Shown: positions 27,092 through 38,645 of the stretch, in pieces
How positions within the stretch are numbered: position 1 is the stretch's first letter
Layout of the letters: each line of letters starts with the position of its first letter
NCBI RefSeq assembly: GCF_023149135.1
Contig: NZ_JAIWJX010000002.1
Span: 3,224,001 to 3,288,000, forward strand
DNA length: 64,000 nt
Source of the DNA: Fictibacillus marinisediminis
GTDB taxonomy: Bacteria > Bacillota > Bacilli > Bacillales > Fictibacillaceae
Reading direction: 5' to 3'
Notes under the pieces: generated by a model
Told to the model about the DNA's origin: nothing
Database searches by the model: none
The model's input: only the letters and a program-made list of their open reading frames with translations
Program-made: the position numbers and the translations under genes

Positions 27092-27516
27092 AGAACCCCT
27101 CCTCTTACTTGAAATACATCTGAATATATCTATGTAACAAATTAAAAACGTATAACTCCAATCCTGATTTACACAATTAAATTAAATTTATGGCAAGTTC
27201 CTTGGTGTAATGACCGCCTCTTTGATCCACGTAATCTATAAATCCATCACTCAAGTTATAACTTTGGATGGCGGTTTTTAGATCACCCTTTGCTTTTTTA
27301 AGTTGCTGTGCCTGTTTTCCAAAAACATCTATTCTTATACCGTTGACATACCATCTAAAGGCAGCTGAATCTTAAATTAAAGAACCCTTTAGTTTAAGTA
27401 CGCTGGTGCGGAAAATGGTGCAATGCTTTTTCAGATTCCCCGGCGCTGATTTTGTACTAATAGAACATTCTAATCATATTCTTATAAAAGAAAAGAATAA
27501 GAAGGAGTGTAGTTAG
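27092..27516. other. Gap inside the island, mostly non-coding
   Basis: Contains the gene fragment 27177-27371 and otherwise AT-rich sequence with the ribosome site of the next gene near 27500. No promoter is certain. Confidence 0.4.
27177..27371 (-). pseudogene. Fragment of an unidentified gene
   Basis: A 64-codon minus-strand frame (RWYVNGIRIDVFGKQAQQL, then GDLKTAIQSYNLSDGFIDYV and GGHYTKELAI) ends in a normal stop, but a stop (TAA) precedes its first codon and it has no start codon or ribosome site. The composition looks like real protein. I do not recognise the family. Confidence 0.4.
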
Positions 27517-28947
27517 TTGATTAATGTTAAGGTTAGTTTACGGCCCCTTGTAAGTAAGGTAAATTTACCCACTGTTTTGAAAACAACTATACTTCCGGGT
27601 GATTCAATTGAAAGATTATTTATTGCAACCCAGGTAGGAGAGATCTTTTACATAGGAAACGGCGTTATAAGGACTTTTTTAGATATTCGCCCGCGAATCA
27701 TAAAACTAGGTGATTCTGAACTAGGTGTTTCTGGTAGTGGATATGATGAACGGGGATTGCTAGGGCTAGCGTTTCATCCAGAATTTTATTATAACGGTCT
27801 GTTTTATCTTCATTATTCAGTAGCTGAAACACAAGGTCCAGGTGCTCTTCCTGAACCTTTTATGCCTAACCCGTGTGATCCCAGAACTTTAAACCTAAGA
27901 TGGATAAATAGAGAAACTCAATATGATCATATTGATACCGTTGAAGAATGGATTTTACAATCGAATGGTCAACCTCAAAAACGACGGACATTACTTAACT
28001 TAAGAAGACCATTTTTAAATCATAATGGTGTCAATAGCTTAAACTTTTCACCTGAAACAGGAAAACTTGTTTTAACAACCGGAGATGGTGGATCAGGCTA
28101 TGATCCATTTAATTTAAGCCAGGATGATATGGAAATCGCCGGTAAAATAATTGAAATTGATGTAGTTAAGAATACATTTACCTATAATCCACCCGTAGTC
28201 ACACGTTTTAATGAACTTCCCGCACCTATTCAGGAAACGCTTGCGGTAATTGCCAAAGGGGTTCGCAATATACCAGGCATCTCATTTCAAAGGTTTAATA
28301 ATCAGTATATCAAATATGCAGGAAATGTCGGACAGGATTTGGCCGAGTCCATTTTTTCATTCGTTGATTACAAACCAATCCCGGTTACTCAGCTTGTTCA
28401 AGCTTCTTTAATGAATTCTGAACCTGACCAAGAAGGATTTATTAACTTTGGCTGGCGAGGGTGGGAAGGTGCTTTTCCTGCTTCGATAATAAGGGGCTGC
28501 TCTGCAAATCCGACTTTGGATGAGAAAACAATGGCTTATTACAATGAAGCAGTAAAAACTTCAGTGAGGCGTCTTCAGCCCTTAACTAGTTATTTTCATA
28601 AAGATCCCCGACCCGATAAGTTTGGAGGAACTGCACTTACAGGAGTGCAAGCCTATATGGGGAATGGAATCCCCGATTTAATGGGAAGCGTTGTGTTTAC
28701 CGATCTTGCCCGGGCAGAAGAATCTCAGTCTTCGGTTAGAGGGGTTTTAGCTTATACCAGGGTAAGAACAGATTGTAAACTAAATGATTTTAGTGTTATT
28801 AAAACCGATTATAATTTTGGGTCTCAATCAGCTTATTTTGTTAATCTGGGAACGAATCTGGATCAAACCAGACTATATTTAGGGGTTTATGGCTCTATGA
28901 AAGTGACTGATTTTAACCAAGGCACTGTTTTTGAAATTATTCCATGA
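27517..28947 (+). CDS. Glucose/sorbosone dehydrogenase-like beta-propeller protein
   Basis: 476 residues of the GSDH/HHIPL (PQQ sugar dehydrogenase) fold. The segments RGLLGLAFHPEF, HNGVNSLNFSP, LTTGDGGSGYDP and FGWRGWEG match conserved blades, the first being RGLLG-x-A-FHP. Two unusual features: no signal peptide, though most relatives are exported, and a long insert around residues 225-260. TTG at 27517 has GGAG 9 bases upstream. It is AT-rich and lies in the island, so it was probably acquired. Cofactor use is untested. Confidence 0.75.
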   Translation: MINVKVSLRPLVSKVNLPTVLKTTILPGDSIERLFIATQVGEIFYIGNGVIRTFLDIRPRIIKLGDSELGVSGSGYDERGLLGLAFHPEFYYNGLFYLHYSVAETQGPGALPEPFMPNPCDPRTLNLRWINRETQYDHIDTVEEWILQSNGQPQKRRTLLNLRRPFLNHNGVNSLNFSPETGKLVLTTGDGGSGYDPFNLSQDDMEIAGKIIEIDVVKNTFTYNPPVVTRFNELPAPIQETLAVIAKGVRNIPGISFQRFNNQYIKYAGNVGQDLAESIFSFVDYKPIPVTQLVQASLMNSEPDQEGFINFGWRGWEGAFPASIIRGCSANPTLDEKTMAYYNEAVKTSVRRLQPLTSYFHKDPRPDKFGGTALTGVQAYMGNGIPDLMGSVVFTDLARAEESQSSVRGVLAYTRVRTDCKLNDFSVIKTDYNFGSQSAYFVNLGTNLDQTRLYLGVYGSMKVTDFNQGTVFEIIP

Positions 28948-29057
28948 TTCATAATTATAATATTTTACTTAATACCCGATAAAATCTCTTTCTTGGATTT
29001 AATTGAAAACGAAATATAAAACAAACTAGAGAGCAATCATACTCCGAATTCGAATAA

Positions 29058-29088
29058 AAAAGCCTTGGTATATATACCAAGGCTTTTC
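29058..29088 (-). terminator. Present terminator of the suf operon
   Basis: AAAAGCCTTGGTATA / TATACCAAGGCTTTT hairpin beyond the sufB stop. It lies inside the island, so the island brought a new end for the operon. Confidence 0.85.
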
Positions 29089-29093
29089 AGACT

Positions 29094-30491
29094 TTATCCG
29101 ATTGAACCTTCCATCTCGAATTTGATCAGACGGTTCATTTCAACCGCATATTCCATTGGAAGTTCTTTTGTAAATGGCTCGATGAAGCCCATTACGATCA
29201 TTTCTGTTGCTTCCTGCTCAGAAATACCACGGCTCATGAGGTAGAACAATTGATCCTCTGATACTTTTGAAACCGTAGCTTCATGCTCAAGAGTAATATT
29301 GTTGTTCAGAATTTCGTTGTAAGGAATCGTATCTGAAGTGGATTGGTTATCCATAATCAATGTATCACATTTAATATTGGATTTGGATCCTTCAGAACGG
29401 CGTCCGAAGTGAGAAATACCGCGGTACGTAACTTTACCGCCGTGCTTGGAAATGGACTTCGAAACGATAGTAGATGAACAATCAGGCGCTAAGTGAAGAA
29501 CCTTCGCTCCAGCATCCTGATGCTGTCCTTTCCCTGCAATCGCGATGGAAAGGATAGTTCCTTTCGCCCCGCGTCCCTTCATAACAACGGCCGGATACTT
29601 CATGGTCAGGCGTGAACCGATGTTTCCATCTACCCATTCCATTGTTGCATTTTCTTCTGCAACGGCACGTTTTGTTACAAGGTTATAAATGTTATTCGCC
29701 CAGTTTTGAATGGTTGTATAACGAGCATAAGCGTTCTTTTTAACAATGATCTCAACAACCGCACTGTGCAGAGAGTTCGTTGAGTACACTGGTGCTGTAC
29801 ATCCTTCTACATAGTGAACGGAGCTGTCTTCGTCAGCGATGATCAGGGTACGCTCGAATTGACCCATGTTCTCAGAGTTAATTCGGAAGTACGCCTGCAA
29901 TGGAGTATCACATTTTACGCCTTTTGGCACATAAATGAAAGAACCACCGGACCATACAGCCGAGTTAAGAGCAGCAAACTTGTTGTCAGAAGGAGGAATA
30001 ATCGTTCCAAAATACTCTCTGAAAATTTCTTCGTGCTCTTTTAGCGCTGTATCAGTATCTGTAAACAGAATCCCTAAGTCAGTAAGGTCTTCTTTCATGT
30101 TGTGGTATACCACTTCTGATTCGTATTGTGCAGAAACCCCTGCGAGATATTTTTGCTCTGCTTCAGGAATTCCAAGCTTATCAAACGTAGCCTTAATCTC
30201 AGGCGGCACTTCATCCCAAGACTTTTCGGACTTCTCGGACGGCTTTACATAGTACGTAATGTCATCAAAGTTCAAGTCCTTCAAGTTTCCGCCCCATTGA
30301 GGCATAGGCATTTTATAAAATTGCTCTAAAGATTTCAAACGGAAGTCCAGCATCCATTGTGGTTCGTTCTTCATCTTGGAGATTTCTTCTACAACTTCTT
30401 TAGTCAATCCGCGTTTTGAGCGGAATATCGAAACGTCTTTATCGTGAAAACCGTATTTGTATTCACCAATATCAGGCATTTTCTTAGCCAT
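29094..30491 (-). CDS. sufB: SufB, Fe-S assembly scaffold component
   Basis: 465 residues, equal to B. subtilis SufB. It forms SufBC2D, where Fe-S clusters are assembled on SufB. The core beta-helix repeats are complete, with [21 protein letters not shown] and [15 protein letters not shown] near the end. AAGGAGGGATGAAACG gives ATG at 30491; an in-frame upstream start lacks a site. Last gene of sufCDSUB, but separated from sufU by a 265-bp block of repeats. Confidence 0.97.
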   Translation of the reverse strand: MAKKMPDIGEYKYGFHDKDVSIFRSKRGLTKEVVEEISKMKNEPQWMLDFRLKSLEQFYKMPMPQWGGNLKDLNFDDITYYVKPSEKSEKSWDEVPPEIKATFDKLGIPEAEQKYLAGVSAQYESEVVYHNMKEDLTDLGILFTDTDTALKEHEEIFREYFGTIIPPSDNKFAALNSAVWSGGSFIYVPKGVKCDTPLQAYFRINSENMGQFERTLIIADEDSSVHYVEGCTAPVYSTNSLHSAVVEIIVKKNAYARYTTIQNWANNIYNLVTKRAVAEENATMEWVDGNIGSRLTMKYPAVVMKGRGAKGTILSIAIAGKGQHQDAGAKVLHLAPDCSSTIVSKSISKHGGKVTYRGISHFGRRSEGSKSNIKCDTLIMDNQSTSDTIPYNEILNNNITLEHEATVSKVSEDQLFYLMSRGISEQEATEMIVMGFIEPFTKELPMEYAVEMNRLIKFEMEGSIG

Positions 30492-30540
30492 CGTTTCATC
30501 CCTCCTTAAAGGATACAATTCTCTTGCAATGGCACAAAAA

Positions 30541-30745
30541 CTTCTTTGAACGGGTGTCTGGCACCAGCAATTTACTCACTTGGTGCCTGACACCATTTAA
30601 AAAGAACTAATTGCTTCTGTGAAATAGTGTCTGACATCACCAGTTTAACCCAAATGATGCATTACACCAAATAAAAAGTGAAAATCACTTCTCTGAAACG
30701 GTGCCTGGCACCAGCAGTTAATCCCAAATGGTGCCTGGCACCCTT
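30541..30745. repeat. Three diverged tandem units with GGTGYCTGRCACC pairs, inside the suf operon
   Basis: Units start near 30541, 30613 and 30688. Each opens like TCACTTCT-TGAA-CGGTG and holds two GGTG(C/T)CTG(G/A)CACC motifs separated by about 25 bp (AGCAATTTACTCACT-type spacer). The middle unit is the most diverged. The same palindrome recurs at 45.79 and 59.59 kb. No gene is present here. Confidence 0.75.
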
Positions 30746-30755
30746 TCTTCGATGC

Positions 30756-33701
<2,946 letters not shown>

Positions 33702-33722
33702 GTACAAATCCTCCTAACTTGC

Positions 33723-34508
33723 TTACGCCTCTTGGCCAACAGTTTCGTCTTCAATTCCCAACTCTTCCTTAATCCAGTCATATCCTTCCGCTTCTAGACG
33801 CTGTGCAAGTTCAGGTCCTCCTGATTTAACAATGCGCCCTTGCATCATCACATGTACTTTATCTGGAGTAATGTAGTTAAGTAAACGCTGATAGTGAGTA
33901 ATGATTAAGCAGCCAAACTCTGGGTTTCTCATTTCATTGATGCCTTTAGCTACTACTTTAAGAGCATCGATATCCAAACCAGAATCAATTTCATCCAAGA
34001 TGGCAATCTTAGGTTCGATCATCATCAATTGAAGAATTTCATTACGTTTCTTTTCTCCACCAGAGAAGCCTTCATTTAAATAACGGTGAGCAAACGCATT
34101 GTCCATTTCAAGAAGCTCCATCTTCTTATCCAATTCACGGATAAATTTCATAAGAGAAATTTCCTGACCTTCTTCTCGGCGTGCATTAATAGCAGAACGC
34201 AAAAAGTCAGCGTTTGTAATTCCGCTTACTTCACTTGGATATTGCATCGCTAGGAAAAGACCAGCTTTTGCACGTTCGTCAACTTCCATTTCGAAAAGGT
34301 CTTCTCCGTCAAATGTAACGTTTCCATCGGTCACTTCGTATTTAGGGTGCCCCATTAACGCAGATGAAAGAGTGGATTTACCTGTTCCATTTGGCCCCAT
34401 GATCGCATGGATTTCTCCGCCGTTTATTTCAAGGTTTAAACCTTTGATGATCTCTTTGTCATCGATAGAAACACGCAGGTTTTCAATCTTTAAATTTGGT
34501 GTAGACAT
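33723..34508 (-). CDS. sufC: SufC ABC-type ATPase
   Basis: 261 residues. Walker A GPNGTGKS, signature FSGGEKKRNE, Walker B IAILDEIDSGLD and the H-loop ITHYQRLL are complete. It energises the SufBC2D scaffold rather than a transporter. Start ATG at 34508 has GGAGG 8 bases upstream; earlier in-frame ATG at 34523 lacks a site. First gene of sufCDSUB, with the promoter region just upstream. Confidence 0.97.
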   Translation of the reverse strand: MSTPNLKIENLRVSIDDKEIIKGLNLEINGGEIHAIMGPNGTGKSTLSSALMGHPKYEVTDGNVTFDGEDLFEMEVDERAKAGLFLAMQYPSEVSGITNADFLRSAINARREEGQEISLMKFIRELDKKMELLEMDNAFAHRYLNEGFSGGEKKRNEILQLMMIEPKIAILDEIDSGLDIDALKVVAKGINEMRNPEFGCLIITHYQRLLNYITPDKVHVMMQGRIVKSGGPELAQRLEAEGYDWIKEELGIEDETVGQEA

Positions 34509-34539
34509 AAAATTTACCTCCATCTTATATTTCAGTGAA

Positions 34540-34640
34540 ATATATTGTTAATGTGAACAAGAATGAAAGCTTCTCTCATTCCATTCTCAATTTATTCTCA
34601 TTCTAATATTATAACAAATTTATTTTATCTTCAACCTGTA
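34540..34640 (-). promoter_or_regulatory. suf promoter region with repeated GAATGAGA motifs
   Basis: Minus-strand TATAAT (34608-34613) with a weak TTGAAG (34629-34634) at 15 bp. Just downstream are GAATGAGA twice with TTGAGAATG between them, 23 bp apart, a direct-repeat array in the leader that resembles an operator. Neither binding protein nor promoter is proven. Confidence 0.45.
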
Positions 34641-34681
34641 GGAGTTATTGGCAGAAGAAAATGCAAAAACTACATAAATAG

Positions 34682-34712
34682 AAAATCAGCACCCAGTTCT
34701 GAATGCTGATTT
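34682..34712 (-). terminator. Terminator of the small gene upstream of suf
   Basis: AAATCAGCA / TGCTGATTT hairpin followed on the minus strand by TTTTCTATTTAT, 12 bases after the small ORF stop. Confidence 0.75.
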
Positions 34713-34723
34713 CCCTACCTATA

Positions 34724-34873
34724 CTATAGAATTTTTCGTTCCATTTCATTAGAAACTTCTAAACTTTTTTGATATTCTTTATCACGTTCTTGTTCAATAG
34801 TGATTCGTTTCTCTAGATTTCGTTCATATTCAGCATAACCAATACCATGATTCTTTTGCATGGCTTTTTCCAT
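34724..34873 (-). CDS. Small charged protein, start uncertain
   Basis: At least 49 residues from ATG at 34873, mostly Glu/Lys/Arg helix: MEKAMQKNHGIGYAEYERNL and then EKRITIEQERDKEYQK. The same frame extends about 13 codons upstream to IIHSIKVNHTPEMEKAM without an ATG, and an AAAGGA site lies 8 bases before an ATT in it, raising the possibility of an ATT start near 34908. A terminator follows. Family not recognised; could be a decayed gene. Confidence 0.45.
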   Translation of the reverse strand: MEKAMQKNHGIGYAEYERNLEKRITIEQERDKEYQKSLEVSNEMERKIL

Positions 34874-35091
34874 TTCAGGAGTGTGGTTAACTTTAATCGA
34901 GTGAATAATGAATCATTCCTTTCGTGTATATGACACTAAATCAACATTTATAGCGTAACAAAGCTACTCCTGTGATTCAATTTCCATTCAGCGCCATATA
35001 TGCAAGGCTCAAGGGTTATTCTTTTGTTGAACCTTAATGACTCATGAATCCTTATATATCCTCCCAAATGCTTGCTTATGTGAGCAAATAC

Positions 35092-35128
35092 AAAAAAAGA
35101 GCCCCAATTATGGAACTCTTTTTTTTTT
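35092..35128 (-). terminator. Terminator of the yurZ-like gene
   Basis: AAAGAGCC / GGAACTCTTT imperfect hairpin with T-runs, overlapping the stop. Confidence 0.7.
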
Positions 35129-35501
35129 AATGCCTGGGATTGTTTAATTCCTGGATGCATTCCTGAACAAGTGTTACACCTTGGCTCATAGCAGCTCCGC
35201 CGCCAAAAGCTGCTGCAACCCCCACAGCCTCAAGAATTTCATTTTCACTGGCTCCCTGATCCAAACAGCCTTTCGTGTGATAGATGATACAGTATTCATC
35301 CTGAGAATAAATACTGATCCCCAAAGCCATCAGCTGCTTGTTCTTTTCAGAGATCTCGCCTTCCTTGAAACAATGGCGTGTAAATTCATTGTATGAATGG
35401 ATCAGTTCTGGCATATTTTCCGTATACTTACCGAGACCTTCTTTATAGCGGATCAGATGGTGCTGCGTCGAGTTTTTTCCAGACATTTCTTGATGTTCCA
35501 T
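35127..35501 (-). CDS. Carboxymuconolactone decarboxylase/AhpD-family protein (YurZ-like)
   Basis: 124 residues with the CMD fold: [32 protein letters not shown] in essence, including the Cys-x3-His motif CIIYH. AhpD proteins use CxxC; here only the second Cys is present, so a peroxidase-cofactor role is uncertain. Position between suf and met genes matches yurZ of B. subtilis. ATG follows AAAAGGAA. Confidence 0.82.
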   Translation of the reverse strand: MEHQEMSGKNSTQHHLIRYKEGLGKYTENMPELIHSYNEFTRHCFKEGEISEKNKQLMALGISIYSQDEYCIIYHTKGCLDQGASENEILEAVGVAAAFGGGAAMSQGVTLVQECIQELNNPRH

Positions 35502-35664
35502 TTCCTTTTCATCCTCCTGTCCATAAGATAGACAAGATTTAGTATGAGTTATTGCTATTTTTCTTATCCCGATTTTAAAACGGAAGCTGAACTTTTTGCT
35601 TCAAATCTTCTGCAGTCGGGAATATAATGGGCTAAAAGAAACTGGTTGAAAAAAGGAGTAAAAG

Positions 35665-36510
35665 ATGGAAGAGGAAAAGGTAAAGAAGTCATTGATTGCT
35701 GGTTCAATCGGATTGGGTGCCCTGGCAGGCGCTGCAGGAGCAGCAGCTTTTTATTCTGCGTTTATTGAACCGTACTGGTTTGATGTTAAAAAAATCGATA
35801 TTAAGCTCCCCAGGCTTCCAGAAGCCTTTGAGAAATTTCATATTGTCCATATTAGTGATTTTCATCTGGGCTTTCATTTTAAGGCCAGGCATATTGCTAA
35901 GATGGCAGATAAAATACAGGGGCTTAATCCTGATATGATCGTCTTCACAGGCGATTTGGTGAATTCCCACCGGTCGCTGAAAACCGTTGTAAAGAGCCTT
36001 CCTTACCTAAATAAAATCAAGGCACCCTTTGGTAAATTCGCAATTCTCGGTAATCATGATTACCTTGAAAGTATCGATACCATTTCTGAACTGCTGAGAA
36101 AAAGCGGCTTTGAACTACTTATGAATGAGAACAGGATGATTAAAAAAGAAAATGATGAGCTGTACCTCGCAGGATTGGATGACTATCTGAGAGGAGAAGC
36201 AGATATCGAAAAAGCATTGAATGGTATTCCTTTAGACCGTTTTACTCTTCTGCTTGCCCATGAACCGGATTATTTCAAAGTCAGTTCCAAATTCCCTGTA
36301 GATCTGCAGCTGTCTGGCCACAGTCACGGAGGACAAGTCCGAATGCCATTGTTCGGTCCGATCATCACTTCAAAAATGGGAAGGAAATATCATAGTGGAC
36401 TTTATGAAACTGAAAACAAATTTCTATATACCAACAGGGGAATGGGAACTACACATCTGCCCTTCCGTTTCTTCTGCCGGCCTGAAATTACATCCATCAC
36501 ATTAAAATAA
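35665..36510 (+). CDS. Calcineurin-like metallophosphoesterase (YkuE/YaeI type), membrane-anchored
   Basis: 281 residues. An N-terminal hydrophobic helix (GSIGLGALAGAAGAAAFY) anchors it, then the dimetal motifs ISDFHLG, VFTGDLV, LGNHDY and GHSHGGQ appear in order. YkuE and YaeI are related enzymes reported to act on phospholipid or lipid-sugar substrates. AAAGGAG precedes the ATG. It is alone on the plus strand between yurZ-like and RDD genes. Confidence 0.85.
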   Translation: MEEEKVKKSLIAGSIGLGALAGAAGAAAFYSAFIEPYWFDVKKIDIKLPRLPEAFEKFHIVHISDFHLGFHFKARHIAKMADKIQGLNPDMIVFTGDLVNSHRSLKTVVKSLPYLNKIKAPFGKFAILGNHDYLESIDTISELLRKSGFELLMNENRMIKKENDELYLAGLDDYLRGEADIEKALNGIPLDRFTLLLAHEPDYFKVSSKFPVDLQLSGHSHGGQVRMPLFGPIITSKMGRKYHSGLYETENKFLYTNRGMGTTHLPFRFFCRPEITSITLK

Positions 36511-36511
36511 G

Positions 36512-36588
36512 ACGGCATCTATGAACTGCACCCTCCCATTGTAACCTGTCTAACAATTAGGATGCAGTTCCATGCCGCCTTATTTTTG
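36512..36588 (+). terminator. Long imperfect hairpin terminator
   Basis: GGCATCTATGAACTGCA pairs with TGCAGTTCCATGCCGCC across a 30-base loop, then TTATTTTTG. Ends the phosphoesterase gene; it may also serve the convergent RDD gene. Confidence 0.65.
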
Positions 36589-36591
36589 TGT

Positions 36592-37026
36592 TCACCCTTC
36601 TTTTTGCGGTGGCAAATGGGTAACATACGTACCCGCGATCAAATCATGGATGCCTCTCTTGTCTTTGCGGATACCGACCATAAAGGCGCTGACAATCAAC
36701 GCAATTCCAAGGGTTAACCCATAGATTAAGCCTCCGACTAACACTCTCAGAACCATTGCCCCAATTCCCAGCTTGCTTCCGTCCGCTTTAATAATCCTGA
36801 TTCCACAGATTCTCTTGCCAACCACATATCCGTTCCAGTAGATGGGCAGCAAAAGCGCATAAAGAAAACTAACCACATTCATGAACCAGTCTCCACCCGG
36901 ATCTTCTGATACAAAGTCACCTGAGAATAAATAACCGATTAATGATAATGGAATACCAATAATAAGGCCATCCAGTATACTGGCTCCAAACCTGATCCAA
37001 AAACCAGCCGGTTGCTGTACTTCCAT
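36592..37026 (-). CDS. RDD family membrane protein
   Basis: 144 residues with three hydrophobic segments. Starts AGFWIRFGASILDGLIIGIPL with the conserved Arg and Asp (RxxA...D) of the RDD family, and carries GKRICGIRIIKADG. Some RDD proteins are ion transporters; no specific role can be given. ATG at 37026 follows GGAGG by 8 bases. Between two transcription units and not coupled to either. Confidence 0.82.
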   Translation of the reverse strand: MEVQQPAGFWIRFGASILDGLIIGIPLSLIGYLFSGDFVSEDPGGDWFMNVVSFLYALLLPIYWNGYVVGKRICGIRIIKADGSKLGIGAMVLRVLVGGLIYGLTLGIALIVSAFMVGIRKDKRGIHDLIAGTYVTHLPPQKEG

Positions 37027-37087
37027 CCTGCATCCCTCCATCAATAAATTGTTAAATCATCTTACAGTTATTACAAATGGACAAAAA

Positions 37088-37112
37088 AAAGAACAGCCCA
37101 AAGGCTGTCCTT
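37088..37112 (-). terminator. Terminator of the metNPQ operon
   Basis: Minus-strand GGACAGCC TTTG GGCTGTTC followed by TTTTTTTTG, after the metQ stop. Confidence 0.85.
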
Positions 37113-37121
37113 CTAAATCAT

Positions 37122-37949
37122 TTATTTGTTTACCGGTACAACAGCACCCTTATATTTCTTTTTGATAAAATCTTGAATTTCTTTAGAGTGAAGCACTTCA
37201 ACAAGGGTTTTCACCGTTTTAGCATCTTTATCGCCTTTGCGCACAGCAATGATATTTACAAAAGGTGAGTCAGATCCTTCAATTGCAATGGAATCCTTTT
37301 GAGGGTTCAACCCAGCATCGATCGCATAGTTGGTGTTGATCAATACAGCGTCTCCCTCACCGTTTTTATACGCTTTTGGAAGAAGGCCAGCTTCAACATC
37401 TGCTTTAAATTTCAAATGTTTTGGGTTTTTGGCAATGTCCTTAATCTTTGAGTTGTAACCTTTTCCAGGTTTAAGTTTGATCAAGCCTTCGTGCTCAAGC
37501 AATGTTAGCATACGTCCGTGGTCAGCAACGGAATTACTCATGATGATCGTTGCTCCGTTTGGAAGGTCCTTTAAAGACTTGTACTTTTTAGAATATACTC
37601 CGATCGGTTCGATATGAATGCCGCCGGCGTTCTCAAATTTGTAATTTTTGTTTTCTTTCATTTGTGATTTCAAATACGGAACGTGCTGAAAGTAGTTGGC
37701 ATCAATTTCATTGTTTGCAAGTGCTTTATTAGGAAGTACATAATCCTGGAACGTTTTAATTTCAAGATCAATTCCTTTTTTCTTCATTAAGGGCTTAGCT
37801 GCTTCAAGAATTTCAGCATGCGGAACATTGGATGCTCCCACAACAATCTTATCGCCAGCTAGTTTTTTGTCTTTCCCTCCGTTTGCACCACATGCAGCAA
37901 GTGCTGTTGTCAATGCAAGTAAAAGAATGAGTGTAATGATTTTTTTCAT
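37122..37949 (-). CDS. metQ: MetQ, methionine-binding lipoprotein
   Basis: 275 residues of the NlpA/MetQ family. Lipobox LAACGANGG after a signal peptide puts the mature N-terminal Cys on the membrane. Conserved parts: VGASNVPHAEILE, NEIDANYFQHVPYL and NSVADHGRML. Binds D/L-methionine for the MetNP transporter. AGGAGGAACAAC gives a clean start. Last gene of metN-metP-metQ. Confidence 0.95.
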   Translation of the reverse strand: MKKIITLILLLALTTALAACGANGGKDKKLAGDKIVVGASNVPHAEILEAAKPLMKKKGIDLEIKTFQDYVLPNKALANNEIDANYFQHVPYLKSQMKENKNYKFENAGGIHIEPIGVYSKKYKSLKDLPNGATIIMSNSVADHGRMLTLLEHEGLIKLKPGKGYNSKIKDIAKNPKHLKFKADVEAGLLPKAYKNGEGDAVLINTNYAIDAGLNPQKDSIAIEGSDSPFVNIIAVRKGDKDAKTVKTLVEVLHSKEIQDFIKKKYKGAVVPVNK

Positions 37950-37979
37950 GTTGTTCCTCCTGGTTGTGTAATTTCGATT

Positions 37980-38645
37980 TTAACGTTTATCAAGACGGCG
38001 AGTTACATTATCCCCAATAAACTGAATGATAAACACAATGATTAGAATGATCACAGTAGCGACAAATGTAACATCATTTTGCGTACGCTGGAAACCTTCA
38101 AGGAACGCCAAATTTCCGAGCCCGCCTGCTCCGACTACCCCCGCCATTGCTGTATAGCCGACAAGCGCGATTGAAGTTACCGTAATCCCGGAAACCAACG
38201 CAGGAAGGCTTTCAGGGATCAAAACTTTAAAAATAATTTGAGCGTTGCTCGATCCCATCGATTTTGCCGCCTCGATTACCCCTTTATCAATCTCGCGAAG
38301 CGCAATCTCAACCATCCGGGCATAAAACGGTGCAGCTCCAATGATCAAAGCAGGCAGTGCTGCATTGGCGCCAAGCATAGATCCTACTAACAAGAGCGTA
38401 AACGGAAGCAATAAAATGATCAGGATAATAAACGGAATGGAACGGAAGATATTTACGATCGCTGAGAAGACAAAATTTAAAAATCGATTCTCCCATAGGT
38501 TCCCTTTACCCGTTAAAAATAATGCTAATCCTAAAAGAAGACCTAAAATAAAAGTGGCAAGAACCGCAACAGCTGTCATGTACAGTGTTTGTCCGGTGGC
38601 ACCCCACATTCCACTCCATTCCACATTCGGAAAAAGACTATTCAT
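37980..38645 (-). CDS. metP: MetP (MetI-type) methionine ABC permease
   Basis: 221 residues with five or so membrane helices and the ABC-permease EAA loop at KSMGSSNAQIIFKVLIPESLPAL. Overlaps the metN stop by 8 bases. ATG follows AGGTGATCTCAT. Together with MetN and MetQ it imports methionine. Confidence 0.95.
   Translation of the reverse strand: MNSLFPNVEWSGMWGATGQTLYMTAVAVLATFILGLLLGLALFLTGKGNLWENRFLNFVFSAIVNIFRSIPFIILIILLLPFTLLLVGSMLGANAALPALIIGAAPFYARMVEIALREIDKGVIEAAKSMGSSNAQIIFKVLIPESLPALVSGITVTSIALVGYTAMAGVVGAGGLGNLAFLEGFQRTQNDVTFVATVIILIIVFIIQFIGDNVTRRLDKR

Larger units (their letters stand above)
25842..29126. mobile_element. Decayed 3.3-kb island inserted at the 3' end of sufB
   Basis: Flanked by direct copies of the sufB 3' end (25842-25874 and 29094-29126). 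The inside is clearly more AT-rich than its neighbours and holds a SASP-like gene, a broken superoxide dismutase gene, ymaF, a gene fragment and a sugar-dehydrogenase-like gene. No integrase remains. The nearest outside genes keep B. subtilis-like content, so it is a scar of one or more insertions. Confidence 0.65.
34509..35126. other. Gap between sufC and the yurZ-like gene
   Basis: Holds the suf promoter region (34540-34640), a terminator at 34682-34712, the small minus-strand gene 34724-34873, and an AT-rich stretch from 34930 to 35090 with nothing convincing. Confidence 0.5.
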
